Below the pieces are notes generated by a model. The model was given only the letters and a program-made list of their open reading frames with translations, was not told the DNA's origin and did no database searches. 64,000 bases of DNA. Origin: Rhexocercosporidium sp. MPI-PUGE-AT-0058 (taxonomy: Eukaryota; Ascomycota; Leotiomycetes; Helotiales). The stretch covers positions 1 to 64,000 of the forward strand of contig JAGTJL010000001.1 in the NCBI GenBank assembly GCA_020746875.1. Reading direction: 5' to 3'. The stretch's first letter is position 1, and each line of letters starts with the position of its first letter. Of this stretch, positions 23,501-34,723 are shown one piece after another. The translations under genes were made by a program, and so were the position numbers.

Positions 23501-26500
23501 AGCGATTTAGTCTTAAATCTCTTAATTAATAATCTTTAGTCGACTTGTTTTTAATAAATCGATTAAAATAAGAATTTCTCTTAAAGTTAAGTTTTTAAGA
23601 AGTTCTTTTTAAATAAAAAGCTTATTTAGCGTATTATTTAGCGTATAATTGTTTTGTAATAGCGCCTAATATATACGAGATCGGCTTAAAGTCGCTTTAA
23701 CGGCAATAAGTAAGTTGCTTTTAACGTGTTTTTAAATAATCTTTATAAAGAGTAATTTAATAATAATCGGTCCTTTTCGACTCACGGCTAAAGTAACTTT
23801 TTTTAATTTCTTAAAAATAATATTATTATTATTATCTTTTATAATAATTCGAATGAGTTTTACCTTAAGTATTTTAATTAAAGGATTTACGTTTATAAAC
23901 TCTTAAAATCTAACGGTATTTTTAACTTCTTCGCGAACTTTTAATCTTTTATAATTAACTTAAATCTTAAGGCGTTCTTAAAATAAGGTTCCGATTATAT
24001 ATAATTCGGCTTTTATTATTATTTTAAAAATAATAGCACTTTATTATCTTATTTCCGTAAGTGCTATTTCGAAGCTATTATTTATTCCTTTTGAATTAAA
24101 AGTTATAAATACGTTTTAAACGTTAATTAATCTTATTATATTAAAGAGTCGAATAATAAAAATATCTAAATAATCTTAAGGCTCTTAACTTATTTTTAAT
24201 ATTAGTCCTTTTAAAGCTGACTTCGGTATAATATTTTATTAAATTAAAAAAGCTTCTTAAGCGTCTTAAAGCTTCCTTTAAATTATTTCTTCTTTTCGCC
24301 TCGAATTTAAGTCTTTTTTTATATTAATTATTTATAAAATAAGGACTTCTTTCTTTAATTTATTCCGAAGAAATTAAACCGCTTAAGCTTTTATTCCTTC
24401 TTTTTAAAAGCTTATATAAATATAATTATTTTTATTTTTATAAATAATTCCTAAATTAAGATATTTTTTAAACTCGTAATATTAATTTTAATATTTATAA
24501 AATCCTTAAGGTTTAGCACTTAAAATCGGCCTATTAAAGTAAAAAAGGCATCCGGTACTTATATTGTCCTTTATATTAAAACGTTAATTATATTTAAAGC
24601 TTATTTTAAAATCTTAATAAAACACCTCAGCTTCTTCGGGATATGCGATCGACTTGTAAATAAATAAAGCCTTGACTTCGGCTATTAACTCTAGATTTTT
24701 TTTTTTTACGATAGCGTATAAAATATATAAGTTATTTAGTTTTTTTATAATTATATTAATATCTCGTTTTATAACTTAATTAATATCGCGAGTTAACTTC
24801 TTAATAATAAGAATAACTTCTTCTCGAATATGCCTTTCTTAATTTAATTTAAAATAAAATATTAAACTTTTCTTAAAAACGTCGTCGATCTCCTAAGCTA
24901 AAGAATTATTCTTATACTTTATAAGCTTAAAGCAAGTTATAAAATTAAGCCTCCCGAACTATACTACTAAAGAAAGAGTTTTATTATTACTCGACCTGAA
25001 TCGAAGACGGTCGGCTTAAGTAATTCGTATAAATAATACTTTTTCTTTAATTAACGTATTAATTTCCTGCTCGACTCGGAATAAGCCTTTTATTTTAATA
25101 TATATTTTATTAAAAAATTATATATTTTTTATATTAAAAGTATTATTATTTTTTATAAAAGTTTTAGCTTTTCGCTTTAAATACTTAAATAAAGCCGTTA
25201 AAAATTTTATAATTATTTGCTGCTTTATAATAATTTTCTTTTATATATAAGCTCGACTAATTTTTTTAAAAGCTCAGAGGAACTATTAAGATTAAGATTT
25301 AAAAGTATCTTTTATAATATATTTAAAATTATTAAATATTTTCTTTAAGTTTTAAAAATATAATAATATTATTTAAGATTAAATATTTAATATTTTTTTA
25401 TAATTTTTTTAATTAACTCTTAATAAATATTATTAAGGAAGTCGAGGAGCCACTCGATGTTTTGGCCTACTTCGAGGGTGTAATAATTTACGACGTATTA
25501 TTTCTTTTCGACGTTATTTATAATGCCTTAAGTCGTAAAGAACTACTTTAAAGTCTTAAAGAACTTAATAATATTATTCTTATTAAAATATAAGTAATTA
25601 AAAATACTTAAGATTAATATAACTTAAGCTATTACGAAATAAGAAGGTCCTTTAATAAAATCCGTAATAAATCGTACGGCCTAAGATATAAGCTATTAAA
25701 ACGCTATATTATTAAAAGTAAGTTTATAATAATAATTATTTAAAGCTTCGTTTATTTTATATAATATAAAAGTTTTAGTAAATTTATATTATTTTAGCGT
25801 AAGTCGTATTAATTAAAAAGCTTAAGCAAAAGTAGCTTAAGTCTAAAGCGGTGCTATATAGCTTATATTAGCGGAGTTAAGTCCCCCTTACTTTAAAGGC
25901 GAATACAGTGTAAATTAAGAGTATATAAGCTAAGTAAGTATTATATAAGCCAGTAGAGCTTAAAAGGCGGCTTGAGCTTTTATATTAAAGCTTTTTAAAT
26001 AGCTACTGCTTTAATTATAATTAAATATATTTTATTATAAGTTATTATTGCCGCTTTTATTTCTCTTTTTTTTTATTAATAGTTAAAGCATTGTTTATAA
26101 GTGTTTTCGGTGGTTATAATAAGATAAAACTAGTGATTTTAGCGATATTAAGCTTTATTAAAAGTCTAATAGGCATAAAAGTAAAAAGGCTTATAAAGCT
26201 TATAAAACCAGTCTTAGTAATAAAGTAATCTATAATCGGGGTCGCAGAGCTTCCCCGGGTTATAAAGAAGTTGTTAATAAGTCGTTTAAGCTCTTTGCCT
26301 TTTAAATTACCGTTAAAGGCGTTGTTTTTAATATCGTTTTTAGATATAATTAATTTTTTTTAATAAAATTAGTAATTTATTAAAAAGTAAATACATTTAA
26401 TATTATTAATAAAAAAATAAAAGATATAATATATTATATTAAAAAAAGAAAAACATACAATCTCGAAAAAATAAAAGAAATATATAAATAAAATATTAAA

Positions 26501-27233
26501 TTAAAGAATTTATAACTTTAAGCTCTTTTTAAAGTAATAAAGCTTAAAAGACGCCGAAATCTAGGCCTTTTATCTTTATAATAAACGAACGTATAAGCTT
26601 AAATAAAGTAAATAAATCTCGCTAAATACTAAAGCTTTATTATTATTAAAGTTAATCTCGGCGTAAAATAACTTAAGACTAAAATTAATTAAAAAAGTAT
26701 AAAATAAAACCCCGTATACCTTTTTATTAAGCTCCGTCTTATTAGCCTAAAATAAGCCCTTAGCGGAAAAGAAGAAAAAAAAAGTAATAAATACGCTTAT
26801 TAAAAGTGCGATTAACGTTAAAATTTATTAAATTTATTTTAAATAATTTACTTTTCGTTTTTTAAATATTAAATATACTTTAATATTAATTAAAGCGTTT
26901 TTAATAACGTAATCCGGTTATTTTTAGTTTAACCTTTTTAATATTAATACTTTACGTATTAAAACTGGCTTTTTTAATAATTTAAGTACTTTTATATTAA
27001 AAGTAAGTAATTTCCTTTTAGACTTCTTATATTTCTCGTTAAGCTATAAAAGACTATCGAAGTGCCGTATTTAGTTCTACTTTAAGGGCTAAGAGATTTT
27101 TAAATAAATAAGTTTATATTAGTTCGAGTACTTATTAGTTTCGGTCCTTATAATTAATATAAGAGGCCTTTAGGCTTTTTTATATACTTTACTTTAGCTT
27201 TTCTATTTATTTTTTACGTAAGTTATTAAAATA

Positions 27234-27514
27234 TATAATAAAGAAAACACTAAGTATATAATAAAAGAGTAATAAAGTAAGTGCCGGAAGGTAAACGTAG
27301 GAAATACTTATTTAATAAATACTAAAAATATTTTATATTTAAGGAGTATAATTTATTAAGAGAAGAGAAAAATATAATTTAAATAAAAAGGAAAAGTTAT
27401 AATAATAAAAATCGTTATTATTATTAAAAGATATTACCTTAAAGGCTATTTTAAATATAATAAGATGTAGCTCAATTACGTGACAAATAGGCCTCTGAGG
27501 TCAACCCCACCACA
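27234..27514 (-). repeat. Gypsy LTR, copy 3 (5' LTR of element B)
   Basis: 281 bp. The outer end (GAGGTCAACCCCACCACA in plus sense, 27497-27514) is unmutated, whereas the inner end is strongly AT-shifted. Orientation matches 14621-14901. No convincing primer-binding site could be read in the mutated sequence just inside (27214-27233). Confidence 0.75.
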
Positions 27515-28008
27515 ATATATAAAAGAAATTACTTATAAAAGAAAGTAAAACGCCGGCGTAATTAAAAATATAAGTAAAACTGATTTTATTAATACCGTAA
27601 AAGCTTCAGCCCTTTTATATTACGGGTCCGATTCCGTACAGATAGAATAGATAGGCATGCATATAATAGTTATTTATTTATTTTATTAATAGTTTTATAT
27701 AAATTTCTTAAATACACTTAGAAAGGCTATTAAGACGAGTAGTTTTATAAACGAATTATAAAAATCGGATTATATAATAAAAATTTTAAAAAACTATAAG
27801 TAAGTAAAGCCGTAATAAATATTTTAATAAGTAAAAACTTATAATAGTTCAATCTTTTTATTTTATTTATACTTACAAAAGCTATTAAGTTATATAATCA
27901 TATAAAAATATTATTAAAATATTATTATTAACTAAAAAGTAAGAAAATATCTTAAGTTAAGTATATTCTAAAAGTGAAAACAAGGTTAGGTTTAGAAACA
28001 CGAAAGGC
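27515..28008. other. AT-rich stretch between gypsy B and the inverted repeat
   Basis: Stop-rich in all frames with small islands of normal composition (around 27620-27660). No family recognised. It might be the displaced 5' part of gypsy A beyond the element B insertion, but I could not show continuity. Confidence 0.35.
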
Positions 28009-28418
28009 CTGTTCTTAATTTCTAGCTTTTCCCTTGAGAAATAACAGTAAAAATACGCGAAAGCTTAAACTAATAGTACTTATATAATAAATAATTCTTA
28101 TTAATTTTATTAATAAGTAAAGTTTAGCGTAATAACTCTTATTATTTTATTAAAAATCGTTCTTTATTTTAAAACCGCTTATTATTTTATATATTTTATA
28201 TTTTTCATATATATAACTCTTAATTATTATATAATATTTTAAAAATAAACTTTAATATAATTTTAGATTAAATTTTATTTTATTCTAATTTATACTTATA
28301 TTTTTTAGATAATCACGATACCTTAATGTATTCCTTACTAGTTGATTCTCCCCTTGAAGTATTCTCTCTTTACTTATATTAATTTTCTCAGCTTAATATT
28401 AATTAACTTTTGTAAGTA
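28009..28418 (-). repeat. 0.42-kb AT-rich repeat, copy 2
   Basis: Reverse complement of 3283-3705. It forms the right border of the AT-rich block and ends about 10 bp before the broken NACHT/ankyrin gene becomes readable, so it probably marks the insertion that removed that gene's 5' part. Confidence 0.6.
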
Positions 28419-28427
28419 ACAATTTAA

Positions 28428-30086
28428 ATATATTGTGGACGGGAAAACGCCCTTATTATGATTGACGAAATTGACGAATACAGCGCTCTTATAGAGCTAC
28501 TGAGATCTCTCTATGACGTTTGGAAGAATTTTCCCAAACTCAAAGTTTTCTTGACAAGCCGATTAGACATTGAAGTATCAACTGTCTTCTATAGGATACT
28601 AACAGTGCAAAGCGAGGAGGTCTCTAGGGCATCAGATGATATCAGGGAGTATATCACCCAAGAGCTAAATCGAAAGGACAGACGGAACAAGAAAGTCATC
28701 ACAGACGAGCTAGCTGAGCGTATGACTAACATCTTGGCCAAGAAAGCTCAGGGAATGTTCCGTTGGGTCGAACTCCAACTCGACCTCCTTATTAACTCAG
28801 AATGGCGCATCAAATACCGTAAAGACTTCGAAGACCGCCTCAATCAACTCGAGCATAGCTCCGGCCAAGAGGTCCTCGACTCCCTCCGAGAAACCTACGA
28901 TCTCATCTACGCCCGCAACACGCAAGGACTACACAGTCGCCGCGTCGCAGAAAAAGCGCTTAAGTAGATCCTCTGTGCTGCTCGACCTCTTAAGATCTGG
29001 GAACTGGGTGCTGCGGTGTGTGTTAATAGAGAGGATAAAGTCAAGACGGGTTTAATTGTCGGTATTTGTAGTAATTGCTTCACCGTTGATCCGAGAGGCT
29101 TTGTGCGGCCTGCGCATTTGTCCGTGAGGGAGTATTTAGAGGTTGAGGTGGATGAGAAGTTGATTTACTCACCGGGGGAGACGAAAGCTGCTGCTGCCTA
29201 TACTTGCTTGCTGTATTTCAAGAACGTAGCGAGGCTTGTAGCAGAGCAGAGAGAGTATGAGGTTGATGTTGAGGAAATAAAGGCGAGTAATGAGGATGAG
29301 GACGAGGAGTCCGATGTCGACGATGAGGCCGTAAAAGAAGGAGCAAGCGAAACCGATCCAATAGCAAGAAATAATAGGAGAGAAAAGGATACAAGAGAAA
29401 AGGATACAAGGGAAAGAGATTTGCGTCATGAAGAAGCAGATCGCGTATACTGCGAAATCGTGGCCGCCCCTTCCCCATTCAGCAAAGGGGAGGATACAAA
29501 TGTTACGAAAAGTCCGTATGGCGCCCCCAGCGCCGATTACTTCGGCCTCGCAGACGGATACCTGATGGCCGACTTAGCACCTAAACTGGAGCCTAGAGAA
29601 GCCATCAAACGGTTCCAACGCTACGCCTCCATATATTAGGCGACACACTGCAAAGCCGCGAAGAAATTCCGCACTGATGAGTCTAGCACCCTTCATGAAC
29701 TGTTCTGGGAATTCTTAGAAGATGATGGGGATAGCCCTGCTTTTCAGCAGTGGACGACCGCGCTGTTTAACGAGTCAAAATTGTCGAGCCTGCCGACCAC
29801 TGATCCTGCCCCTATGATTTTCATACCGACGACTGCCCATCATCAGCATATCCTTGACGCGGAGCCTATGTATAATCGTTGGGCGGAGATTATTACGCAT
29901 GTTGAGGGGTTGCAGCAGCCCGTGAAACGGAGCGTTTCACTAATAGCTTGCTCCTATGGTTTCATTGATGTTCTAGGCAAAGACGGGCGAACTGCGCTCC
30001 ACTACGAGAATATAATCATCGTTGGCTTGTTGCAGAAAGCGACCAGGAGACAGCACGGCTCAAGTCTTGCTGTGGGCGAAGAGTAG
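28428..30086 (+). pseudogene. NACHT/ankyrin (NLR-like) protein, truncated and stop-broken
   Basis: One continuous frame is interrupted by TAG at 28965-28967 and 29637-29639. It starts at the NACHT Walker-B-like IMIDEIDEYS and continues with KVFLTSRLDIE, AQGMFRWVELQLDLL and LRETYDLIYARNTQGLHSRR. After the first stop come ILCAARPLKIWELGAAV and FVRPAHLSVREYLE, then an acidic insert and a single ankyrin-like DGRTALHY. In family members the first TAG position is Trp (ALKWILCA). TGG to TAG is the G-to-A change expected from RIP. The N-terminal effector domain and P-loop are missing, replaced by AT-rich repeat sequence. Intact relatives act as STAND ATPases in non-self recognition and incompatibility. 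Only one ankyrin unit remains, so the 3' end is eroded too. Confidence 0.85.
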
Positions 30087-30336
30087 GAGGGTACATAAAG
30101 GGACGGCTGCACAGCCGGACTAGGTGAACGTGTCGAAAACGTCACCTTGAAAGATTGATGTGGTGATAAGCAATCTAGGCAAGGTGCCAACTGAACCAGC
30201 TCTCTGCTGTTGCTTGAAAACTCTAGTCTTTTGTACAAGAAAGTACTATACATGTTTGGTATACAGGAAAGGATTGTATGTATGCAGTAGGTGTTGTCTT
30301 TGTCGTGTTGTATCCCTCCTCAGCTCTCTCTTGAAC

Positions 30337-31062
30337 TTAAATCTTCTGCTCATCAACAACCACCAAAACCTCCTTCGACTCCTCATTCGCCATCTCATCC
30401 CTAGCCATCAACCTCCTCTTCTCCTCATCAGCATTCTGATACACTAACCCCTCACACTTATTCGCCTTCTCCAAATCCATCCCCTCAGGCATCTCTCCCT
30501 TTGCAATCTTCTCCGCATCGACTTTCGCCTGCTTCGCCGCCTCCTCCTTGATAATATTCTCGATCCAGCGATCCACATACCCACCATCCCACTTCCAACC
30601 TCCAACCTGACACGACACCACGACACCAACCAACGCCCACTCCAACCACTTCCCCGTACACTCCCTCAACCCACACACATTCCCATCTCCATACAAGGTC
30701 ATCGCATCCGTAACCGCGCGCTGCAAGTGCTGGAACACCCACGATCCCGTAATGCACACCCACACCTTCTTCCGCGGCCACGTCTTGTGCTGGCATACTT
30801 TCAAGAAGACGCCGAGGAAGGAGGGGAAGAGGAGAGGGACGAAGGGCGAGAGGATCAGGACAAGGAACTTAGAAAATTCAGACAGGTACGGAATATAGAA
30901 CACATCGAGGGCGAGGAGAGTAATAAGGATAGTACCGCCGATGATCCCTACCATAGCGAGGATGAAGATAGTGATTCGGAAGGTGGTGGATTTTGGTTTG
31001 GGTATGGGTGCGGACGTTTCGAGGATCATGTCCAGGGACGTGGTGGGGATTGGCTCGGCCAT
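30337..31062 (-). CDS. Hypothetical membrane protein
   Basis: An uninterrupted 241-residue frame, start ATG at 31062. Two strong hydrophobic segments (about residues 28-52 and 64-89) follow a Pro/Ser/Thr-rich N-terminus. A weaker one lies at 140-155 (EWALVGVVVSCQVGGW). The C-terminal third is charged and helix-prone (EEAAKQAKVDAEKIAKGE), perhaps coiled coil. Four further cysteines lie between residues 90 and 134. I recognise no family. Base composition is GC-normal, unlike the AT-rich block to its left. It lies convergent to the NACHT pseudogene with 250 bp between them. Confidence 0.7.
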   Translation of the reverse strand: MAEPIPTTSLDMILETSAPIPKPKSTTFRITIFILAMVGIIGGTILITLLALDVFYIPYLSEFSKFLVLILSPFVPLLFPSFLGVFLKVCQHKTWPRKKVWVCITGSWVFQHLQRAVTDAMTLYGDGNVCGLRECTGKWLEWALVGVVVSCQVGGWKWDGGYVDRWIENIIKEEAAKQAKVDAEKIAKGEMPEGMDLEKANKCEGLVYQNADEEKRRLMARDEMANEESKEVLVVVDEQKI

Positions 31063-31964
31063 GATGGGTGGTTAGGTGGTATGTATACCAGGTAATCGAT
31101 CAATGTTTTTTAGATAATTGTCGTGATAAAGGAGGTGGTGTTGGTGTGTTCATTCGTTGTGTTGACTTGAAGTTGGGGAGAACTAAATGAAGGTTGAAAC
31201 TCGGAGGCAAGCCAAGCTTATCTTATGAGGGGAAGTGGAAGCCACCCAGCCAGCCCGCTCTGAGGCTGAGTTCTGAGGTTCTAGCATGCGGCATAGTCGG
31301 CAACACCAAGCACGGCTGAGTAGTGAGTGGGGCTTTCCAGACTCTCTGCCTTCGGGGGATCGAGCGGCACAGTTGACGTCAATTTCAACACGAGATCTTC
31401 TCGCCTGGGCCGTTTGGAACAACAGACAGCTTCAGAAATCGATGATGAGGATTTCCATCTGTTCCGCATAGGATGAATCGGGTCTCTCCACAGTATTGCA
31501 TTCTTTTAGTTGTCCTGATCCTGTCTACTCAACATTTAGGAAGTGATGATGTTGTCCAAGCCCGTCAAGGGATCGTGGAACACGGTTTGTTTTGCACATC
31601 TTTCGGTGTCTTCGGCCCAAGAATAAAAGCCCGTCTCGGTGTGTGAGGGCCATCTGATGACCGAGGCAAAGATCATCTAGTTGTTGAGAGTCTACCATTT
31701 CTACGTTATGCAGTACGACGAACCGATCGAATCATGAGCCTGAAAAGGATCAATTCCTCGTGTCAAGATATGATTTCCGATGATCCGAGTAGGCGGTTTC
31801 GTTTAGCTGAACGAAACAATTGGACAAGGAACATCTACCTGCGGATTCCATTCACCGGATGCTCCAGTCAAGATGCGGTCATTTGGCACGACCTCATCTC
31901 AAAGCAAGATCTGGTTGACTGTCATCGAATTCTCACAACTGCGGTACGATTCAGGTAGAATCTC
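31063..31964. other. Intergenic, no gene seen
   Basis: Short frames at 31183-31471 and 31734-31958 lack motifs and overlap one another. The left part is probably the promoter of the membrane protein that starts at 31062. Confidence 0.4.
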
Positions 31965-32170
31965 TCACACCACACACATTGATCCACCATACTCCTTGCC
32001 CTCCTGATACAACTTCTTCTCCTCGGCCATATACTCCTTGAACTTCTCTCCCTCTATCTCCTTGTGTGGTTGTTCCTTGGAGTCGGAATTTTCTCTGATT
32101 CATTGATCAACCTTCTGGTCTTTAATCTCTCGTTCGGTTCATACATATCCTTCCGCCATAGGTTGACATG
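31965..32170 (-). pseudogene. Gene remnant, C-terminal end
   Basis: Minus strand, ending at TGA 31965-31967. The last open run reads IRENSDSKEQPHKEIEGEKF and on through KEYMAEEKKLYQEGKEYGGS to a C-terminal MCVV. Its composition is protein-like and the frame is open for about 43 codons. Upstream in the same frame it continues as TEREIKDQKVDQ with two TGA stops that could each be mutated TGG. No family recognised. It could also be the last exon of a gene whose upstream exons I failed to assemble. Confidence 0.35.
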
Positions 32171-32800
32171 GGGTAATTATCTTGGGTCATAAGACGTCTC
32201 GTGCCCGAACTCCTGGGGTCAAAGTTCATCTCGAATCTTTCTGGATATGCAGACGGCAGCGAATGTTGCCTGTTTCAAGACACGCCGTCCCTGCTAGAAT
32301 TTGAAAGTACGAAAGTTATTGAGCGCTAATTCGCTGCTGCTGTTGCTCTCCTCGGCAATGATTTTTCTTCATATAAAATACTTCCATGTCGAGAGTTAAC
32401 GACCGTCCCTATGCTAATATTATTTTGACGGTGTTGCGATAGAAATGCGTGTTTGACGTGGACTTTGCAGACGAGGCCGGCGAAGCAAGTTCTCTAAATA
32501 ATTTCAAAAAATTTACTTTACGAAAGCACTAAACAATGGGAGTAAGCCGGTTTGTATCTGACTCATTTGGTGGAGTAATTCGCTTCTCCAAGGATGATGA
32601 TTTTAAGCCGCCCTAAGAGTTCTCTTTTTCTCGTAAGTATACATCTTTCCTTCTCACTAATTTAGACCCTTCTCAGACGCCCAAGAAATAGAGATAAGTT
32701 CGGGATCCTACTCAGAAAGGTATTGAAGCTGTCAAGTATGAAGTTTTCCTAGTCGTGGCCAATTTGCTTCAATATTGCGATGATTGCGAGGCTATCCCAT
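32171..32800. other. Intergenic, no gene seen
   Basis: No frame of interest. The right end is the 3' flank of the NmrA-like gene. Confidence 0.4.
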
Positions 32801-34147
32801 CTACGGTCGCCCAGCCCACGTCCTCTCCAAGAACCCCTCAAGCCCCTCAAACTCATAATCCGACAACAAACGATTCCACTCATCACTTACCATCCACGAC
32901 TCATGCTTCCCACACAACAAAAACCCCGTCAAAACCATCTTGGAGAAGTACTCGATCTGTTCCTCCTTCAAACCATTTGCTCTCATAGTCGGAATCCACG
33001 ACGATTTGATATCGCCAGCCCGGACATCCGCTTCTTTCAAGGTAGTGATAGGCCAGGGTTTGCCTCCTACAAGAGATCAGGGTTATCAGATAAAACACTT
33101 CACACGGCGAATCGAAATTAAAGGCAGATAATAGGAGCACTCACCTCTAATCCTCCCCCCTATCTCAATAAATTCAGAAGTCTTCAGCGTCGTCCCCACC
33201 ATCCCACCCACAACTGGCCATTCCCCCTCCCACTCCACTGCCCGCGCCACCACCTCTGCCACATCCCTTACGCTCGTGAGTGTGATACGCGGATCGACTC
33301 CTTCGAGGACGATGGCACGTCGGTGGGAGAGGTCGAGTGCGATCTCAAGGGGAGTGATGTGTTTGCTAGATGTGTTTGGGGGTGCGATATAGTCGACTAT
33401 GAATCCGGGTTGAAAGAGTGTGTACTCTAGAACCTTGGTGTGATGTGAGGATTCGATACCACAGAGAGAGGAAGGGGAGGTGGTACCTTTTTGTCCTTGT
33501 TGATTTCGGCGAGGTAAGCTCGTGTATTGCCTTTCTCGGCATACCATGGGATCTCCTCGAAGTTTGAGCTACACCAAACAACATGATCAGTCCACGATCA
33601 TCTCAACTTTCCATTTATCTCTCTTTCTTCTTTTCTTTCTTCACAACCACTGTTTAGAACCAATCAAGCAGGAAGCCCAACTCACGTCGACCACTCATTC
33701 GGCGCAAACCTCTTCACCCCCGCCGCGATACACGCCTCAATAAGCGCCTTCTGCATCACGCTACCTACATCCTCGTGCGCTGCTCCGAAGGACAAGACGA
33801 CATCAATTCCTTGGAAGAGGGTTGTAAGTTCGGTGACGGACGTATAATCTGTTTGGGCACATGTTACGCCGGGGCGAGTGTCGGATGCATGGGCCTATCT
33901 TTGTGTTGGTAGTTGTTGTGGTTTGGTTTGTGGATTGTGGGATGTAAAGGGAGAAGGAGCATACTTTGCGAGAAAGAATTAAGATATCATGTATACCCTT
34001 CGAGATTAGGACGTCGATGATCTCGCTGGCGATTTCTGAATAGCTATGTTAGCTTTCCTTACAAGAAAGGATAAAAGAGCGGATAGGGTGGTGTCAAGGG
34101 AAGGATAACGTACGGCCCGAGCCACCTGCAATTGCGATCTTAACCAT
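32801..34147 (-). CDS. NmrA-like / isoflavone-reductase-like NAD(P)-binding protein
   Basis: Six exons (34147-34114, 34035-33965, 33894-33686, 33568-33487, 33433-33145, 33066-32801) total 951 nt, giving 316 residues. All introns (53-117 bp) are GT-AG and in phase. The start MVKIAIAGGSGQIASEIID carries the glycine-rich Rossmann motif of the NmrA/PCBER family (residues 8-14), followed by the short strand ILILSRK. Later segments are typical too: FQGIDVVLSFG, CIAAGVKRFAPNEWST, LEYTLFQPGFIVDYI and ITLTSVRDVAEVVARAV. Family members reduce small phenolic or secondary metabolites, or sense NAD(P) as redox regulators; the substrate cannot be read from sequence. Length fits the family (about 300-320). 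No co-directional cluster partner nearby. Confidence 0.88.
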
Positions 34148-34723
34148 GTTTACAGTTTCGGTAGATGCGCCAGGAGGTTGCGAGTAAGATGGAGGTTAAT
34201 TCGAGATTTTCTAAATATAGATTCGAAACACAAGAAGAGATTGATCAAATCAATCAACAAGTGTGAGAAGCTAAAGGAATTCGAATGTTCACTGTCCATT
34301 CGGAAGACCCATGATCAGACAGGACTTTCAAACTATTTATCCTCCGTATTTTCTCGACCCTTCAATTTGCGTATCCCACATCATCGATTTATCAGCCCCT
34401 TATCATCGCATCATTTCTTAACATGAATTCATCGGAACGGTGTAGATTTTCTCCCGAGAAAAAGGACTTGATGTCAATAACGCCGCCGGATGCTTACATT
34501 GACGCTCTGCCATTGGCCGACTTCCGAGATCTGGACTAGAACCATGCCGGGGTCGGGGGTTGTGCGGTTAGTTTTGTCAGCCTAGACGATCCCTAGGAAT
34601 ATTTCTTTCTTTCTCGTCACTGAATTGATACAATTGTCGAAGGTCAAAACCATACCTGGGACCAAAACCATCATTGCTCTCTTCCTCGTCAGCGCACTTC
34701 TTCCCACTTCCAAATCGTCAAAC
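34148..34723. promoter_or_regulatory. Divergent intergenic region (NmrA-like / OrsD-like)
   Basis: 576 bp separate the NmrA-like start (minus) from the zinc-finger gene start (plus), so both promoters must lie here. No specific site could be assigned. A 33-codon in-frame extension upstream of the chosen plus-strand start exists (ATG 34625). Confidence 0.4.

Larger units (their letters stand above)
14621..27514 (-). mobile_element. Ty3/gypsy element B between two LTRs
   Basis: Two same-orientation LTRs (14621-14901 and 27234-27514) enclose a minus-strand pol. It reads RT (FLDDISVKGLYINYN, about 21280-21320), RNase H (KIDYFKGVNEIVVFIDFNK, about 20800-20860; RLFDFEVRYIK, about 20190-20220) and integrase (ISAYNAKANNIIERG, about 19130-19190). 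A solo copia LTR (20274-20591) sits in RNase H. At 12.9 kb it is far longer than usual gypsy elements (about 6-8 kb). The segments 14902-18400 and 22000-27233 contain nothing I recognise. The outer flanks (ATTAT left, ATATA right) are not a clean duplication, so the two LTRs may not belong to one insertion. Confidence 0.7.
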
